A stretch of DNA of 64,000 nt from Kingdonia uniflora (GCA_014058105.1 JACGCM010002238.1:868001-932000), one strand, 5' to 3'. Positions 35,401 to 44,610 are shown, counted from the first letter of the stretch. Notes: generated from the letters alone by a model not told the origin. Numbers and translations are program-made.

Positions 35401-38400
35401 CCAACCAAAGATTCAACTGCTTTTAAAATGTGTGCTTCGCATTCATTCTCGATCCGTTGATAAAGATTTCCTCCCATCTTGTGCATGCAGAGATCGGAAA
35501 CCGCCTAAGGAGACAAGATATGATATATTGAAACTCAATCAACAAATTCACATGTTAAAATACGATAGTGCACTTTAAGCAGTAATGAAGTTATATGTAA
35601 AACCTGCCTGATAAAGCTTTTCAGAATCACAAGGATCTGGTTGCTTCAAAAATATAGCAATAATAGCCGACTTCAATGTTGCCCACGTATCCTCTTCAAA
35701 ATTTTGTGGCAGCTTCGGTTTAGCTTCATGGCATCAAACAGGCATGAAACGAAAAAACATATCAGACAGCTTTCTCAAGTTACTATGTTTTTCTTGTAAA
35801 TGCAATAATGCAATCAATCATAAACTCCTAAAGGTTGAGATGGCCCAAAAACAAAGGATGTTTTTCTTGTAAATGCAATAATGCAATCAATCATAAACTC
35901 CTAAAGATTGAAATGGCCCAAAAACAAAAGATAAAAGTATACAAAAAAGAGCAAACAGAAATAAGAACGAATAGGAGAGAGTAAAAGAAAGGGCACCCAA
36001 GGCCACTACTCTATAAGCAAAATGACTCCCCAGTCAGACAGAAATTTGGCAAAGAATGTTCTCTTAGCTCCATAATGTCCTAGACCCAATAGAATAAGAT
36101 TCATTTTACTTCAATCAAAATTGCTGTCCCGGCCTTTTTTGTTACCTACAAAATTCTCTCGTGTTCCTCGCTCAGCTAAATCGTACTTTATACAGAGTTA
36201 TTTAACAGTTAGTGCATGTATATCTATATCCAATAGCACTATAGAAATATGTAATTGATCAGGAAATGAGGCTTAAATAACACACAAAAATTAGCACAAG
36301 TACATACTCCAACAACTTCTGCGTGTTTGTTCATCCCAGTACTTAAATTTTTATATTAGAATTTAGATGTGATTACTGTTAGTTTGTGCCAACAGATTTA
36401 GTCCTAAGAGAACCCATTCAAAAAAAATGATGATTGTGAACCTTGTTTAACTAATTGAATAAACCAGTAACACAGCAAACCATAACTGCCTTAAAATTGC
36501 TGATAAAAATCATTTAGATCGAGAAAAGTCGCAAATTAATAAGAGCAGACTGAATGCACTTGAATGATCAAATGACGCTGATTTGGAGACGACACAATCC
36601 AGAAGTGAACGTTGGAGGTAATATCGATATTAATCATTCTCACTGTATTATTGATAAAACTCAATATGACATTAGAATTAGTGCGCCTGATTTTAATGGT
36701 AAAGTCCAACCTAGATGTTTTTATTGATATATTTTGCCAAAAAAAAGGTGTTTTTGTTGACTAATTGGTTAACAAAATTGAAACAGTTGTTTACAAAAAT
36801 CTGGGATTCGAAGCATGTGAATTTGGTCGCCACAAAATTGATTGAGTATGCTCTCATGTGGTGGGATGAGTTATTAGTGAACCGTGTAGTTTTCAAAAAA
36901 CCACTACTACGGACAAAATGTATAAGAAAATGAGAGACAAATTTATCCCCCTTGATTATGAGAGAGATGTATTCATGAGGCTGCATAAACTGAATCAGAA
37001 ACTCCAGAATTTGAATGATTATATAGATGAGTTTTCTGTTAAGTATTAGGTCTGAATTATCAGAAACCGAAGCGCAAAATGTTGGAAGAGATATAAATGG
37101 ATTGCAGATATCTATACATGACAGTTTGGCCTTCAGAGATATTCATGACATGTGTGATGACATCAAACATTCTCTCAAGACTGAAGAATGCAGAAGACAT
37201 CGGATTCTAGCGTTTCACCTACTACTCTGCTCCTCCACCGAGCACTACAACTATGGTTGCTAAGGAGAATATATCATTAACTATTAGCTCAGTTTACCCA
37301 GAGCTCAAAAAAAATTGATCGGATTCTTTAAAGGGAAGTCTGGTGTGAGTGGCACGTGTAATGTTGCCTCTCTTGTGATGTCATCACAGCCGACCATAGT
37401 ATTCTATATTTAAGCTTTAATTCAGCTTCCTAAATATTTTAGGAGTACGATTTCGCTAGTTTTGTGTTAAATAAAGGTTTGCGCCCTCATTGTAATTTAG
37501 TAGCTTCCAGTGAATAATTAATTAGTTTTGGTTTCTAAGTGAGAAATTTGAATTACTCACGTGTTTGCAATGAAAAGTTTCTGTGGATGTAATTAACATC
37601 AGATAGTCTCATTCAAGGTGACAACGAAATGTAAAGGATAAATTTCCATATCTATTCTCATTGAGATATCTGTAGTCAAATCTTCACCCAATGTCACCTC
37701 TCAATAGGACACTTAAAACAGTAAATCTTTTCATTATACGATCAAAATGTTCCACAACCTGATAATCTCCCTTTCTGCTTCTAGCTTCAACTATATAACT
37801 GCACATCAACCTAATAGTGAACTTCTAATCCTTGCTCTATTTCCACTTTCATCCTCTACTCTCTTGTACTACACCAGAGTGAATTTTCGATGAAGCACCA
37901 AGGGTCCATAATTTTTTTTAAAAGACCCTCTTTGATGATGACACATTTCCTCATCGTAAAGTTCCCCTTCTATAAATCTTAAGATCACAAGCATTTAAGA
38001 GGTTAAAGGGATGAATACACCTCTGCCAATGAGAGTCTCACAAGTCACAACATATCGTGCCAAAGCCTTATACTATCCTCGTTAGAGGTAGACATAATGA
38101 TTCCCTCTCTAAAAAGCTCCCATGTGTTAAAATTGACTTCCGTATCCCCCCGCCCATGAATCATTGGAGAACTATTTTAGGGCCATCATATTATATTTGG
38201 CTTGAACCACTTTAATCAATAGACAGTCCTCTACCCCACAAGACTCCATAATCATTTCCCTAACAAAGTCATGATCATCGCTCTGAAATTTCTAACCCCC
38301 AAAACCTACCTCCCTCAAGATGAAAAGATGACTCTTCCATGTCCTTCTAGTTCCCTCCCAGCGGAAGTTCCTCGTGATATTCTCAAACACTACTGCCAAT

Positions 38401-40180
38401 AATAGAACAGAGGTATCGCAGACTGCCAGGCTACAGATCATACTTTTAAAAAGCATGATGCAACCCCTTTCAAGGCTGTTTTCTTTTCGATAAGGCCAGC
38501 CTCTTGATCCCAAATATCCATACACATCACTGGTTCCTTAAGAGGCATAGAACTACTCAATTGTAAGTTCTATATCCCGCACTTAGCCAACCCCAAAAAA
38601 AAATTCATTGCTAAATCGATCTATAAACCAGAAGTTAGATGAAATTTCTTATGAGAAAGGTGAAGTATTTGATCTCTCTCTGACAATCTCATTGCAAGAA
38701 ATTTGACCGCATTGAAAAACTGTTACATTACATGTATCTTGTGAGATGGCTGACCTTTGCATTATGAGGTAACAGTAGCGGTATAACCGTACGAGATTTA
38801 TTTATATATTTATTTATTGTTCGCTGTGGATCTTGATTGAACTATGCCTAATTTCATAGGTCCCTTGTTTTCTATTGGCCCAAGGTGTCAAGAGATTTGG
38901 TGTCAACAAAACTTGGTTTTTTCCCTCACTAAAGGCAAGAGAAAATTTTATAAAATAGAATAGAGAACAGAGAAATACAGAAAAAGGGGGGAAATAAAAA
39001 GAGAGGAAACTTGTAGGCAGAAAACAATAATAAAAATTTTATGGGGAATACTCGTAATCTTCATCAAATCATCTTGGGTAACTTAGTCTTCTCGTGGAAG
39101 ACAACTCAATTCATCTTTATAAGGAAATTTTTCTACGATTTTGTGGGATGAAGTGTAGGTTAATAAGATCCTGTAGTTTGCTTTTGTTCTGTGTCTTCCC
39201 TTTTCTCCAGACTATCTCCAGTTCTAATAAAAATTTCATCAATAAAAAAGGAGATTAAATGAAATAAGATGCTAAATCCTTGTTGTATTGTGAGCAGTTC
39301 TGCGGGGTGATCTTAGATGCATCTGTACAGTTGTTGGTACACTGCTCCACTCTATCACACACTATAGAGGTTCTTAGCCAATAAAATCGTTAAGGGCGTT
39401 TTCAACCATTTTGTTTGAAACATTCTTGTGTAATCGAGTTTTCTATTTTCAGGACGATGTTCATGTCTTTTGTATCTTATCGCATATCTACCGCAAACCT
39501 AAAACTATTAACTGGGTCAAAAATCCTATCCACTGACAATGTATACTACCAAACATGCTCACAATAAGCTACAAACTCCCAAGAGTCTTGAGAGTTAAGA
39601 CTTGTTTCACAATGAAATGTTAAAAATCGACTTCTATGCACAAACATTTAAGCTTGATGGAACGTCAAAAGCTAACTTATACCCACAATTTCTCAAGCTC
39701 CATAGCTTCAAAGGGTATACTAAAATTATCAAAACAACACAAAAAAAAAATCAAAAACTCACCAATCGAACTACAACTATTTCGATAATAACTCCTAAAC
39801 AAAGCTAGTGAATTGGATCTACATAGCATCAAACATCTAAATTTCTCACCCAAACTTGAAAAGGAGTGAAAGGACATACCTTTGTTAAGCTTAATTACGA
39901 ATTTCTTCTTGGGTGGTGGTTGAGGAAGAGTGGCAATTTTTCTGGACAAATTAGCAGCAACTCCAGTGGGGTTTCCGCTACATCCGATGCTTCCACCTCC
40001 TATGTCGGTAGCTTTGGGATCTTCGTCTATCATCATGTCTTCCTCGAAATGATTGTGCTTCGGTTGTTGTTGCTGTGATTTGGCTTTCTTCATCACCAAT
40101 CGAGGGACTCCGGAGTTGTTGTTGGTGTTGTTGTTGTTGCTTGTAGTAGTGTTGCAGTAAGGTCGCTTTGCTTGAGACAT
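11477..40180 (-). CDS. CUL4: Cullin-4, scaffold of CRL4 ubiquitin ligases (17 exons, intact)
   Basis: Exons in coding order: 40180-39880, 35723-35608, 35504-35158, 30745-30565, 30379-30257, 30148-29861, 20578-20453, 20263-20162, 20084-20031, 13207-13101, 13023-12963, 12872-12741, 12637-12500, 12410-12330, 12235-12155, 12025-11945, 11590-11477. Phases agree throughout and give 2433 nt, 810 residues, close to known plant CUL4. The N-terminus (MSQAKRPY) is Asn/Gln-rich and precedes the conserved [14 protein letters not shown] segment. Cullin repeats follow, then the cullin-homology domain ([22 protein letters not shown]) and the winged-helix C-terminus ending NPQIYNYLA. The neddylation site is the Lys of [13 protein letters not shown], near residue 756. 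CUL4 joins DDB1-DCAF substrate receptors to RBX1. All introns are GT-AG except intron 2, which is GC-AG. I chose the ATG at 40178-40180; the next codon upstream is TTG. Confidence 0.95.
13313..13425 (-). mobile_element. SINE-like fragment in CUL4 intron 9
   Basis: On the minus strand this segment contains GTTCGATTC (13402-13410), a good tRNA-type B box, in CCTGAGTTCGATTCACC context. It is followed by SINE-body-like sequence (CCAGGATTTATCCTGATTT). The A-box side (above about 13425) is poorly preserved, and no poly-A/T tail or target duplication is evident. It lies about 105 bp inside the intron from the exon 10 acceptor. Directly beyond it, 13445-13530 repeats a GGACAC(T/A)C motif several times, which may belong to another small element. 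Confidence 0.45.
13440..15860. other. CUL4 intron 9, AT-rich part without a recognisable gene
   Basis: Open frames here are short and unlike known proteins. A segment at about 14010-14580 on the plus strand reads, with breaks, an acidic low-complexity sequence ([16 protein letters not shown] and following) that resembles the C-terminal tail of a plant hAT-type transposase; this is a weak suggestion only. A CT/TC-rich tract lies at 15380-15425. I see nothing else to annotate. Confidence 0.3.
15870..19140 (-). mobile_element. 5'-truncated L1-type LINE in CUL4 intron 9
   Basis: Reading the minus strand from 19140 downwards, the order is: C-terminal part of the endonuclease ([20 protein letters not shown], then [19 protein letters not shown], about 19050-18860), the linker ([20 protein letters not shown], about 18440-18380), the reverse transcriptase (17962-17561; [37 protein letters not shown]), the RT C-terminal region (17337-16884), and the zinc-binding RT tail with HCPGEDD and [15 protein letters not shown] (16549-15985). 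Stops and frameshifts split it into at least eight open pieces. ORF1 and the start of ORF2 are missing. It is on the same strand as CUL4. The 3' end is A/T-rich near 15870-15960, and no clear target duplication was found. Confidence 0.85.
16281..16507. repeat. Tandem duplication (about 113 bp x 2) inside the intronic LINE
   Basis: Units at 16281-16393 and 16394-16507 share long identical stretches, including the zinc-finger coding segment (HCP-(G/R)-EDDR). The duplication arose inside the LINE and adds a second partial zinc-binding motif to its reading frame. The few differences between units suggest it is younger than most of the LINE's decay. Confidence 0.75.
19141..20030. other. CUL4 intron 9, donor-proximal part
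   Basis: This is the stretch between the LINE and exon 9, AT-rich and with no supported gene or repeat. The ORF on the minus strand at 19219-19443 has no recognisable domain. The sequence directly flanking exon 9 (ACACACACATAC|CTT) gives the GTATGT donor. Confidence 0.4.
20985..21240 (+). mobile_element. Possible LINE zinc-finger tail relic in CUL4 intron 6
   Basis: The plus strand reads a short piece with [16 protein letters not shown], which resembles the C-x-x-(E/D)-x-x-x-H-x-F-F-x-x-C pattern of the zinc-binding tail of plant L1 reverse transcriptases. No reverse transcriptase or poly-A tail accompanies it. The call rests on one motif and is weak. Confidence 0.3.
22690..23262 (-). repeat. 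256-bp tandem duplication of an LTR-retroelement 5' internal region
   Basis: Unit A (22731-22986) and unit B (22987-23262) match over nearly their whole length; unit B has two short extra segments. Read on the minus strand, the unit lies just downstream of a primer-binding site and LTR (23398-23807) and encodes the start of a gag-like frame with stops. The first 35 bases or so before unit A (about 22693-22730) match the inner edge of the LTR at 23413-23448. Together they look like a collapsed LTR element with an internal duplication, within CUL4 intron 6. Confidence 0.65.
23398..23410 (-). other. Primer-binding site of the decayed LTR element (initiator Met-tRNA type)
   Basis: On the minus strand TTGGTATCGGAGC directly follows the LTR at 23412-23807. 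It differs at one base from the standard plant PBS TGGTATCAGAGC, which is complementary to the 3' end of initiator methionine tRNA. This sets the element's strand as minus. Confidence 0.7.
23412..23807 (-). repeat. Single LTR (about 396 bp), minus orientation
   Basis: On the minus strand the segment begins TGTGACATCTCGAG and ends ACCGTGACA, so it has TG...CA ends and a short TGTGACA/TGTCACG inverted repeat. It is followed at once by a Met-tRNA type primer-binding site. Only one full LTR is present; the second survives at most as a roughly 35-bp fragment near 22693-22730. Confidence 0.65.
24440..24769 (-). repeat. 3' LTR of the gag-only element
   Basis: This is the low-coordinate LTR, 330 bp. 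It shares with 27525-27841 the inner-edge TGTTAAAAAC, CTACTACTACAA, CTAACCCGACTA and CCTAGGATTCTCCTAGATATA blocks. It contains about 15 bp (GATCCTCACC area, near 24606-24620) that the other LTR lacks. Confidence 0.85.
25611..26026. repeat. 208-bp tandem duplication in the gag region
   Basis: Units 25611-25818 and 25819-26026 are nearly identical, with only about half a dozen differences. They encode the segment [10 protein letters not shown] through YGTQGY in both units on the minus strand. The low divergence compared with the LTRs shows the duplication is younger than the insertion. Confidence 0.9.
26412..26738. mobile_element. Non-autonomous hAT-type MITE nested in the gag-only element
   Basis: The ends are TAGGCTGCAAC on the left and, as reverse complement on the right, TAGGCCTGTTTTT. 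They are flanked by CACCTTGG (26404-26411) and CATCTTGG (26739-26746), an 8-bp target duplication with one mismatch, as expected of hAT elements. The interior is AT-rich with many TTCCGA/TCGGAA repeats in both orientations, so it can fold on itself. No coding sequence is present. It interrupts the gag frame of the host element. Confidence 0.7.
27525..27841 (-). repeat. 5' LTR of the gag-only element
   Basis: This is the high-coordinate LTR, 317 bp. On the minus strand it starts TGATTGG, ends TTTTTAACA, and is followed by the primer-binding site at 27511-27523. Its divergence from the 3' LTR indicates that the insertion is old. Confidence 0.85.
27847..29860. other. CUL4 intron 6, acceptor-distal remainder
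   Basis: Non-coding. Apart from the 129-bp tandem duplication and a (GA)n tract at 29332-29346, I see no gene or named element. A (G)n-containing purine stretch, AGAAGAGGGGGGGAAAG, lies near 29822-29838, just inside the donor side of exon 6. Confidence 0.4.
28534..28791. repeat. 129-bp tandem duplication in CUL4 intron 6
   Basis: Units 28534-28662 and 28663-28791 align throughout (AGCTTCCTGAAAGATATACT in both, then CACCAAACCGAT and CATGTCATG) with about ten differences. It is non-coding. Confidence 0.85.
32168..32632. mobile_element. MITE-like element with long terminal inverted repeats in CUL4 intron 3
   Basis: The left arm from 32168 (TGATGAAGAGGAGGGATC, then TTGACTCCCC and AAAAGACTCCCCTCATCA) is the inverse of the right arm ending at about 32632 (TTGATGAGGGGAGTC, then GATCCCTCCTCTTTGATGA). 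The inverted match continues inwards through AATCTACGGT on both sides, for a total arm of about 110 bp. The left arm has a 14-bp internal duplication that includes TGACTCCCC. The spacer is non-coding. The family (perhaps MULE-type) and the target duplication could not be fixed. Confidence 0.65.
33820..34470. other. GC-richer island with organellar (mitochondrial) appearance in CUL4 intron 3
   Basis: From about 33820 to 34330 the sequence is markedly GC-richer than the surrounding AT-rich intron, with long non-repetitive runs such as GGACGGGCACACGACCCGG. It continues into sequence with CCTCGTCTAATAAAGAAGC. This resembles plant mitochondrial DNA inserted in the nucleus (a NUMT). A frame at 33852-34085 includes [14 protein letters not shown], but I do not name a gene. 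The call rests on composition and general look, not on a match. Confidence 0.35.
34471..35157. other. CUL4 intron 3, AT-rich part next to exon 3
   Basis: No gene, repeat or element is recognised. The donor of exon 3 (AAAG|GTAGTCC on the minus strand) lies at its upper edge. Confidence 0.4.
35505..35607 (-). other. CUL4: GC-AG intron (intron 2) of CUL4
   Basis: The exon 2/intron junction on the minus strand reads TATCAG|GCAGGTTTTAC and the acceptor reads CTCCTTAG|GCGGTTTCC. Joining here gives ...EKLYQ-AVSDLC..., the conserved plant CUL4 reading. Using the GT four bases further on would add GCAG and shift the frame. A GC donor in CAG|GC context is the usual form of the rare GC-AG class spliced by the major spliceosome. 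Confidence 0.75.
35785..35930. repeat. 73-bp tandem duplication in CUL4 intron 1
   Basis: Units 35785-35857 and 35858-35930 (ATGTTTTTCTTGTAAATGCA start in each) differ at only a few positions. It lies about 60 bp inside the intron from the acceptor of exon 2. Confidence 0.85.
36580..37330 (+). pseudogene. LTR-retroelement gag fragment in CUL4 intron 1
   Basis: The plus strand reads, across several stops and frame changes, a retrotransposon gag domain: [10 protein letters not shown] near 36687, [16 protein letters not shown] near 36830, [17 protein letters not shown] near 36930, then [18 protein letters not shown] near 36980. This order is typical of Ty3/gypsy gag. No pol sequence follows. 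Downstream, 37330-37540 is LTR-like only in having a short AATAAAGG poly(A)-type signal. Confidence 0.6.
38080..38530 (-). mobile_element. LINE reverse-transcriptase C-terminal fragment in CUL4 intron 1
   Basis: The minus strand reads [19 protein letters not shown], which corresponds to the segment before the GGLG-type motif in L1 RT C-termini, then with breaks [25 protein letters not shown]. Only about 450 bp remain. It is in the same strand sense as CUL4. Confidence 0.45.
38531..39879. other. CUL4 intron 1, donor-proximal part
   Basis: Non-coding. AT-rich sequence without a recognisable element. The donor AACAAAG|GTATGTCC (minus strand) lies at 39879. Confidence 0.4.
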
Positions 40181-40441
40181 CAATCACTCTCAAATCGCAT
40201 TGTAGAGAGAGAGAGAGATGAAGAAGAAGAGAAAATGGTGGAATTGAAGAAGAGAGAGATGGATATTTCCTTCTCTCTTTCTCTTTTTTTTTTTTTTTAA
40301 CCTTCGGGGTTTTGTTTTCTTTGTCTTCGCCCCCTTCTTTTTCTTGTTTTTAATCCTCCAAGAGTGCTTGAAGCTTTGTCCATTTTGTGCTTGTCAGATC
40401 TCCAAGTTGAAGCTGACGATGGGTCGGGTATGTCGAATGCG

Positions 40442-40445
<4 letters not shown>
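40181..40445 (-). promoter_or_regulatory. CUL4: Remaining CUL4 5' leader / proximal promoter
   Basis: Between the CUL4 ATG and the LINE there are only 265 bp of host sequence. On the minus strand it contains A-rich and GA-rich tracts (GAGAGAGAGAG near 40204-40215, an A run near 40286-40301), typical of a plant 5' UTR. No TATA box is obvious. Any promoter elements further upstream are now 6.9 kb away, beyond the LINE. Confidence 0.5.
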
Positions 40446-40502
<57 letters not shown>

Positions 40503-40639
40503 GTATAAGAGAAGGATTAAATTACTCGCCTAAAAGCGAGGGGGGAAAGAGAATTTACATAAGCGTTGGCCTCTTGGCCTACAAAATAACCAGAAATGGG
40601 GGAACCAACTCCCTTAGCTGCTAAAGAGTGAGTTGCAGT

Positions 40640-43600
40640 GTTCCAACTACGGTTAACATACTCGAATCAAAAATCTAAAAAAAAAATTGTCGCAGCTCTC
40701 GTATCCGGAGCAAGGGTAAGAGCTCCCCAACTAAGATCCTCTGACCTCTTCTGAAGGCTCGAACGATCCTCTGGTAGTCAAACAAAAGCAAAATCCTCTG
40801 CAAACCTAAATGTCGAGCCGCCTTCAGTCCTCTAAGCGTTGCGAGTGCCTCAGCCTCTTCAGCGTCAGCTGCTCTAGCCCGTTGCACATAAAAAAGTTTG
40901 AGTAATTTTTAATAGTGAAACCCGACCCCCCAGGCTTATCCTGGGCGTTCCAGGAGGCATCCACGTTGACAATATGCCATCCCTCCTGGACTTGGTATTG
41001 GGTCTGAGTCTGCCTGATGGAGAGGTTTGGGTTTGAGGGAGTTTGGGGAATGGTGCAGAGCTTTTTTGCATGATGCAAAATATCCCTCGTTGTTTTAGCT
41101 TGTTGCTCGAATACAAGAGAGTTCCTGCTGGTCCAGATAGCAAAAGAAGTGCTGCTAAAAGAGCTGCAATAAGATGAAAAATTAGAAACATGCCCATGAT
41201 TTTGAAAGCCTCTTAAGAGAGTGATAGGAACCGATTCTGTGTAGCTCCAGTTTCTGAAGTCGATCAAGAGGTCTGACTCAAGCCAGATGTCGCAGATCTT
41301 GGGGCAGAAGAATAAAGCGTGGGTAGTAGTTTCCCCTTCCAGGCCGCATCGGGGGCAGTTAGTATCCCAATCAACGTGACCATGTCAAAGGTTGAATTTG
41401 GTAGGGATACAATTCTGAAGGATTTTCCAAAGAAAGTGTTGGATGCGGAAGGGGACTTGGAGTTTCCAAATTTTTCCCAGGGTATAGAGGGTGGGGTTGT
41501 TTGAGGGAGGGCGAAGAAATCTCCAGGTGAAGTGTCGGTCGAAAAATTGTGAACAGACCGGACCGTAAGGATGCCGTTATTTTCCTTGGTCCATCTTAGG
41601 ACGTCTTTCGCAGGATATTTGCTGAGAGGGGTACAGATGATAATGTCGGCAAGGTAAGGGTGAAAGGTGGATTGGATGAGGTGCGTTTTCCAGGTTTGGC
41701 TATTGGTCCAAATGAGGTCCACAACTTTGGTGACTTCTCTGACAGCGGGGACGGGGCCAGCTGGTCTCCCGAATCTAATACCCGGGATCCATGGTTCCAA
41801 CCAGAGGTCGACGCTTTCTCCGCCTCCTATATGCCAGCGGAGCTCGGACCATATGTCGTTACGGGCTTTAAGGATACCTTTCCAGATCCAGGAGTCGACA
41901 GGCTTGGGGAGGGCCAGCATAACGGAGTCTTTGGGGGTATAATTTGCTTTCAGGTTTTTAGCCCATACCTTATCTGCCTCTTTGATGACCCGCCAGAAAA
42001 GTTTAGCCATCAGGGCTTGATTATGGCTAAAAGTGGTGCGAATGCCAAAACCCCCAGACTGAGTGGGTTTGTAAATATTTTTCCATTTGATAAGGTGGGC
42101 CTTGGGTCGGCCCTCGTGATTTGACCCCCAAAGAAAACCCGCGTTCATAGAGTCAAGCTGTTTGCAAGTTTTACGGGGGAGGGGGAAAACGGACATGAGG
42201 AAGGTTGGAATTGCTGAGTTAAAAGCTTTAATAAGGGTGAGGCGGCCGGCTTGGGGAAGGAATTTTGCTTTCCAGCCCTCAATCCGCCTAGAAACCATGG
42301 CGATAATATCCTGGAAGATAAGGCTCTTGGCACGGTCGAAAGTAAGAGGAGCTCCGAGGTATTTGTCCCCAGATGAATCTCTCTTGATATGCAGGATCCT
42401 CTGAATGATCTTATGATGACGGTGATGCCCGTTCTTGCTGAAAAGGATGCAAGATTTGTCAAAATTAATCTTCTGGCCTGACACCTTGGTGAAGGTGTCC
42501 AGGGCTTGCTTGAGGGTGTCAGCTTCGCTAAGGGTAGCATTACAGAAGATAAAGCTGTCATCCGCAAAAAGGAGGTGAGAGACTGAGGTGTTGCCTCTAG
42601 CACTCTTAATACCATGTAAAGTACCTTCTTTTTCTTTTTGGAGCAGGATTCTGGATAAGACTTCTGAGCAAATAAGGAATAGGGAAGGGGATAGGGGGTC
42701 GCCTTGGCGAATGCCCCGCCCAGGTTTCAGGAAACCATAAGGAGAGTCATCCAAGGTGGAAGAGAGCGCGGTGGTGGATATGCATTGGTGGACCCAATTG
42801 TGCCATTTATCACAGAAACCCATGGCACGCATCCTGTCTTCTAGGAAATCCCACTCCATGCGGTCGAAAGCTTTACTGAGGTCGAGCTTTATGACCATAC
42901 AGTTAGGCTTTCCTTTCTTCTTCTTCAAGGTCTTGAGAATCTCTTGGGCCATAATGATATTATCGAAAATTTGCCCGCCAGGAATGAAGGCATTCTAGGA
43001 TGGGGAGATAATCTTGTTGAGGAGGGGCCGGAGTCGCGTTGCCAAAATCTTGGTAATGATCTTAAGCTTGACGTTATAAAGGCTGGTGGGTCTGAAGTAC
43101 TCTGGCTTCTCTGGTTGTTTGTGCTTGGGGATGAGGGTGACATTGGTATGGTTAAATTTGCCCAGCAAGTAACTGTTTTGAAAGAAAGCGATCGTGGTAA
43201 GGTGGAGGTCATGTTTAACCGTGTCCCAGGATTTCTGGCAGAAAAGAAGGGTGAAACCGTCTGGACCAGGTGATTTATGCGGATTCATAGAAAAAAGGGC
43301 TTCTTTGACCTCTTCCATACTAGGGTCTCTCGTAAGCAATGCGTTGTTCTCTTCGGTAATGGAGGTATCGAGGATGTTAAGGTCTCCTACTTTGATAGGG
43401 GGTGTGACGATGTGAAAAGGTTTCTGAAGTACTGGATGAGGGTATCACCGATGTCTTTTCTACCCTGCCCCCAAGAGCCATCGGGACGCCTGATCTTTCT
43501 GATGGTGTTAACACGTCTGCGCCCAAGGGAAGACAAGTGGAAGAATTTTGTATTCCGATCGCCGTCCCGGGGCTACGTTTCGCACAATTTCTCGCGCCAT

Positions 43601-44610
43601 ATGGATTCTTCTATGTCTAGAAGGTTATGGAGATGGCGTTAGAGGTTTTGTTCAATAGTAGTATTGGCTTCGTTAGGTTGCTCTTTCTGGATGTTGGCGA
43701 TCTGGTTACGGATGTTGAGAAGAGAGATCGGGTTGGCATTGAATTCCTCTTTGTTCTAGGCGGAAAGCTCCTTTTTGGTATGTCTGAGCTTGTTACACAA
43801 CCGAAGCGGCCGAGATCCCGGCTGGTCTTTTGCCCAAGCTTGATTGATGATCTCTTGGTAGCGAGCGTGCTTGGCCCAGGCGGAGAGGAAGTGGAATTGC
43901 TTGGACAAATCGATTCTCTTCGATTCAGTGTTGAGGATGATGGGTCCGTGGTTCGAGCTGATGATAGGGAGGTTGTGCAGGATGGCGTCAGGGAAGCAGA
44001 AGTTCCATTGTGCAGAGTTGAGGGCTCTATCAAGCCGTTGTTTAATGAGTTCTCTACCTTTCCTCTTGTTCGACCAGGTAAAAGGGATGCCCGAGCAGTC
44101 GAGATCAATCAGTCCGGAGTCAAAAAGAAAGTCATTAAAAGGATTGGGAGTTGTCGGGTAAAAAGGGATTTTGTTAAATTTCTTGTTCTGATTAGATATA
44201 CTATTAAGGTCGCCCAAGACCAGCCAATGGACCTTGACATTGGGGGCCATGGCACTAATAACGTTCCAGTAATTCAGTTTGTTCTGTTGATCAGAGGGAC
44301 CGTAGGTGAAGGAGCAAAGCCAGTGTGTAGGATCACTGTTAGGAGGTTGGTTAGGTGTGGGGGAGGAGATGAGGGCATCGATCCCCCTCGGGGATAAGGA
44401 TAGAATGGTGAGGTTGATGTTGTCATGCCAGGCCAGCCAGAGGCCGCCTCCATGGGTGAGGGTTGCGTTAACCGAATGGGAGTCTGTGTTGGCAGCTTTG
44501 GTCTCTGAGAGGAAAATGATAAAAGGGTGGAGCTTGTTGTTGTACGTCCTGAGTTCTCTAGGGGTGGACGACTTACTTATCCCCCTACAGTTCCAAGAGA
44601 GAATAATCAT
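40640..44610 (-). pseudogene. LINE ORF2: endonuclease, reverse transcriptase, RNase H; broken by frameshifts and stops
   Basis: The ATG at 44608-44610 begins MIILSWNCRGISKSS, the AP-like endonuclease start; FLSETKAAN, VLGDLNSI and SNHGPI are its catalytic motifs (44610-43900). The reverse transcriptase runs from about 43339 (SPGPDGF, then LSKAFDRMEWDFLE, GIRQGDPLSP and LLFADDSFIFC with the FADD catalytic motif, 42952-42500). The C-terminal GGFGIR region, zinc-binding tail (CPRCGLEGETTTHALFFC, about 41370-41310) and RNase H start (WHIVNVDASWN, about 40985) follow. Lesions: a stop at 43756, a frameshift between about 43600 and 43340, a stop after KIISPS near 42995, and another frameshift near 41500. 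It is the copying enzyme of the LINE, now inactive. Confidence 0.88.

Noticed and set aside
39880..40183. CUL4 start one codon further upstream, at 40183
   Set aside because: That codon is TTG. The ATG at 40178-40180 gives the conserved MSQ-type start.
43627..44397. 256-codon plus-strand open frame, and others such as 41660-42124 and 42944-43273
   Set aside because: They lie opposite LINE ORF2, which has clear endonuclease and RT motifs on the minus strand; they are shadow frames.
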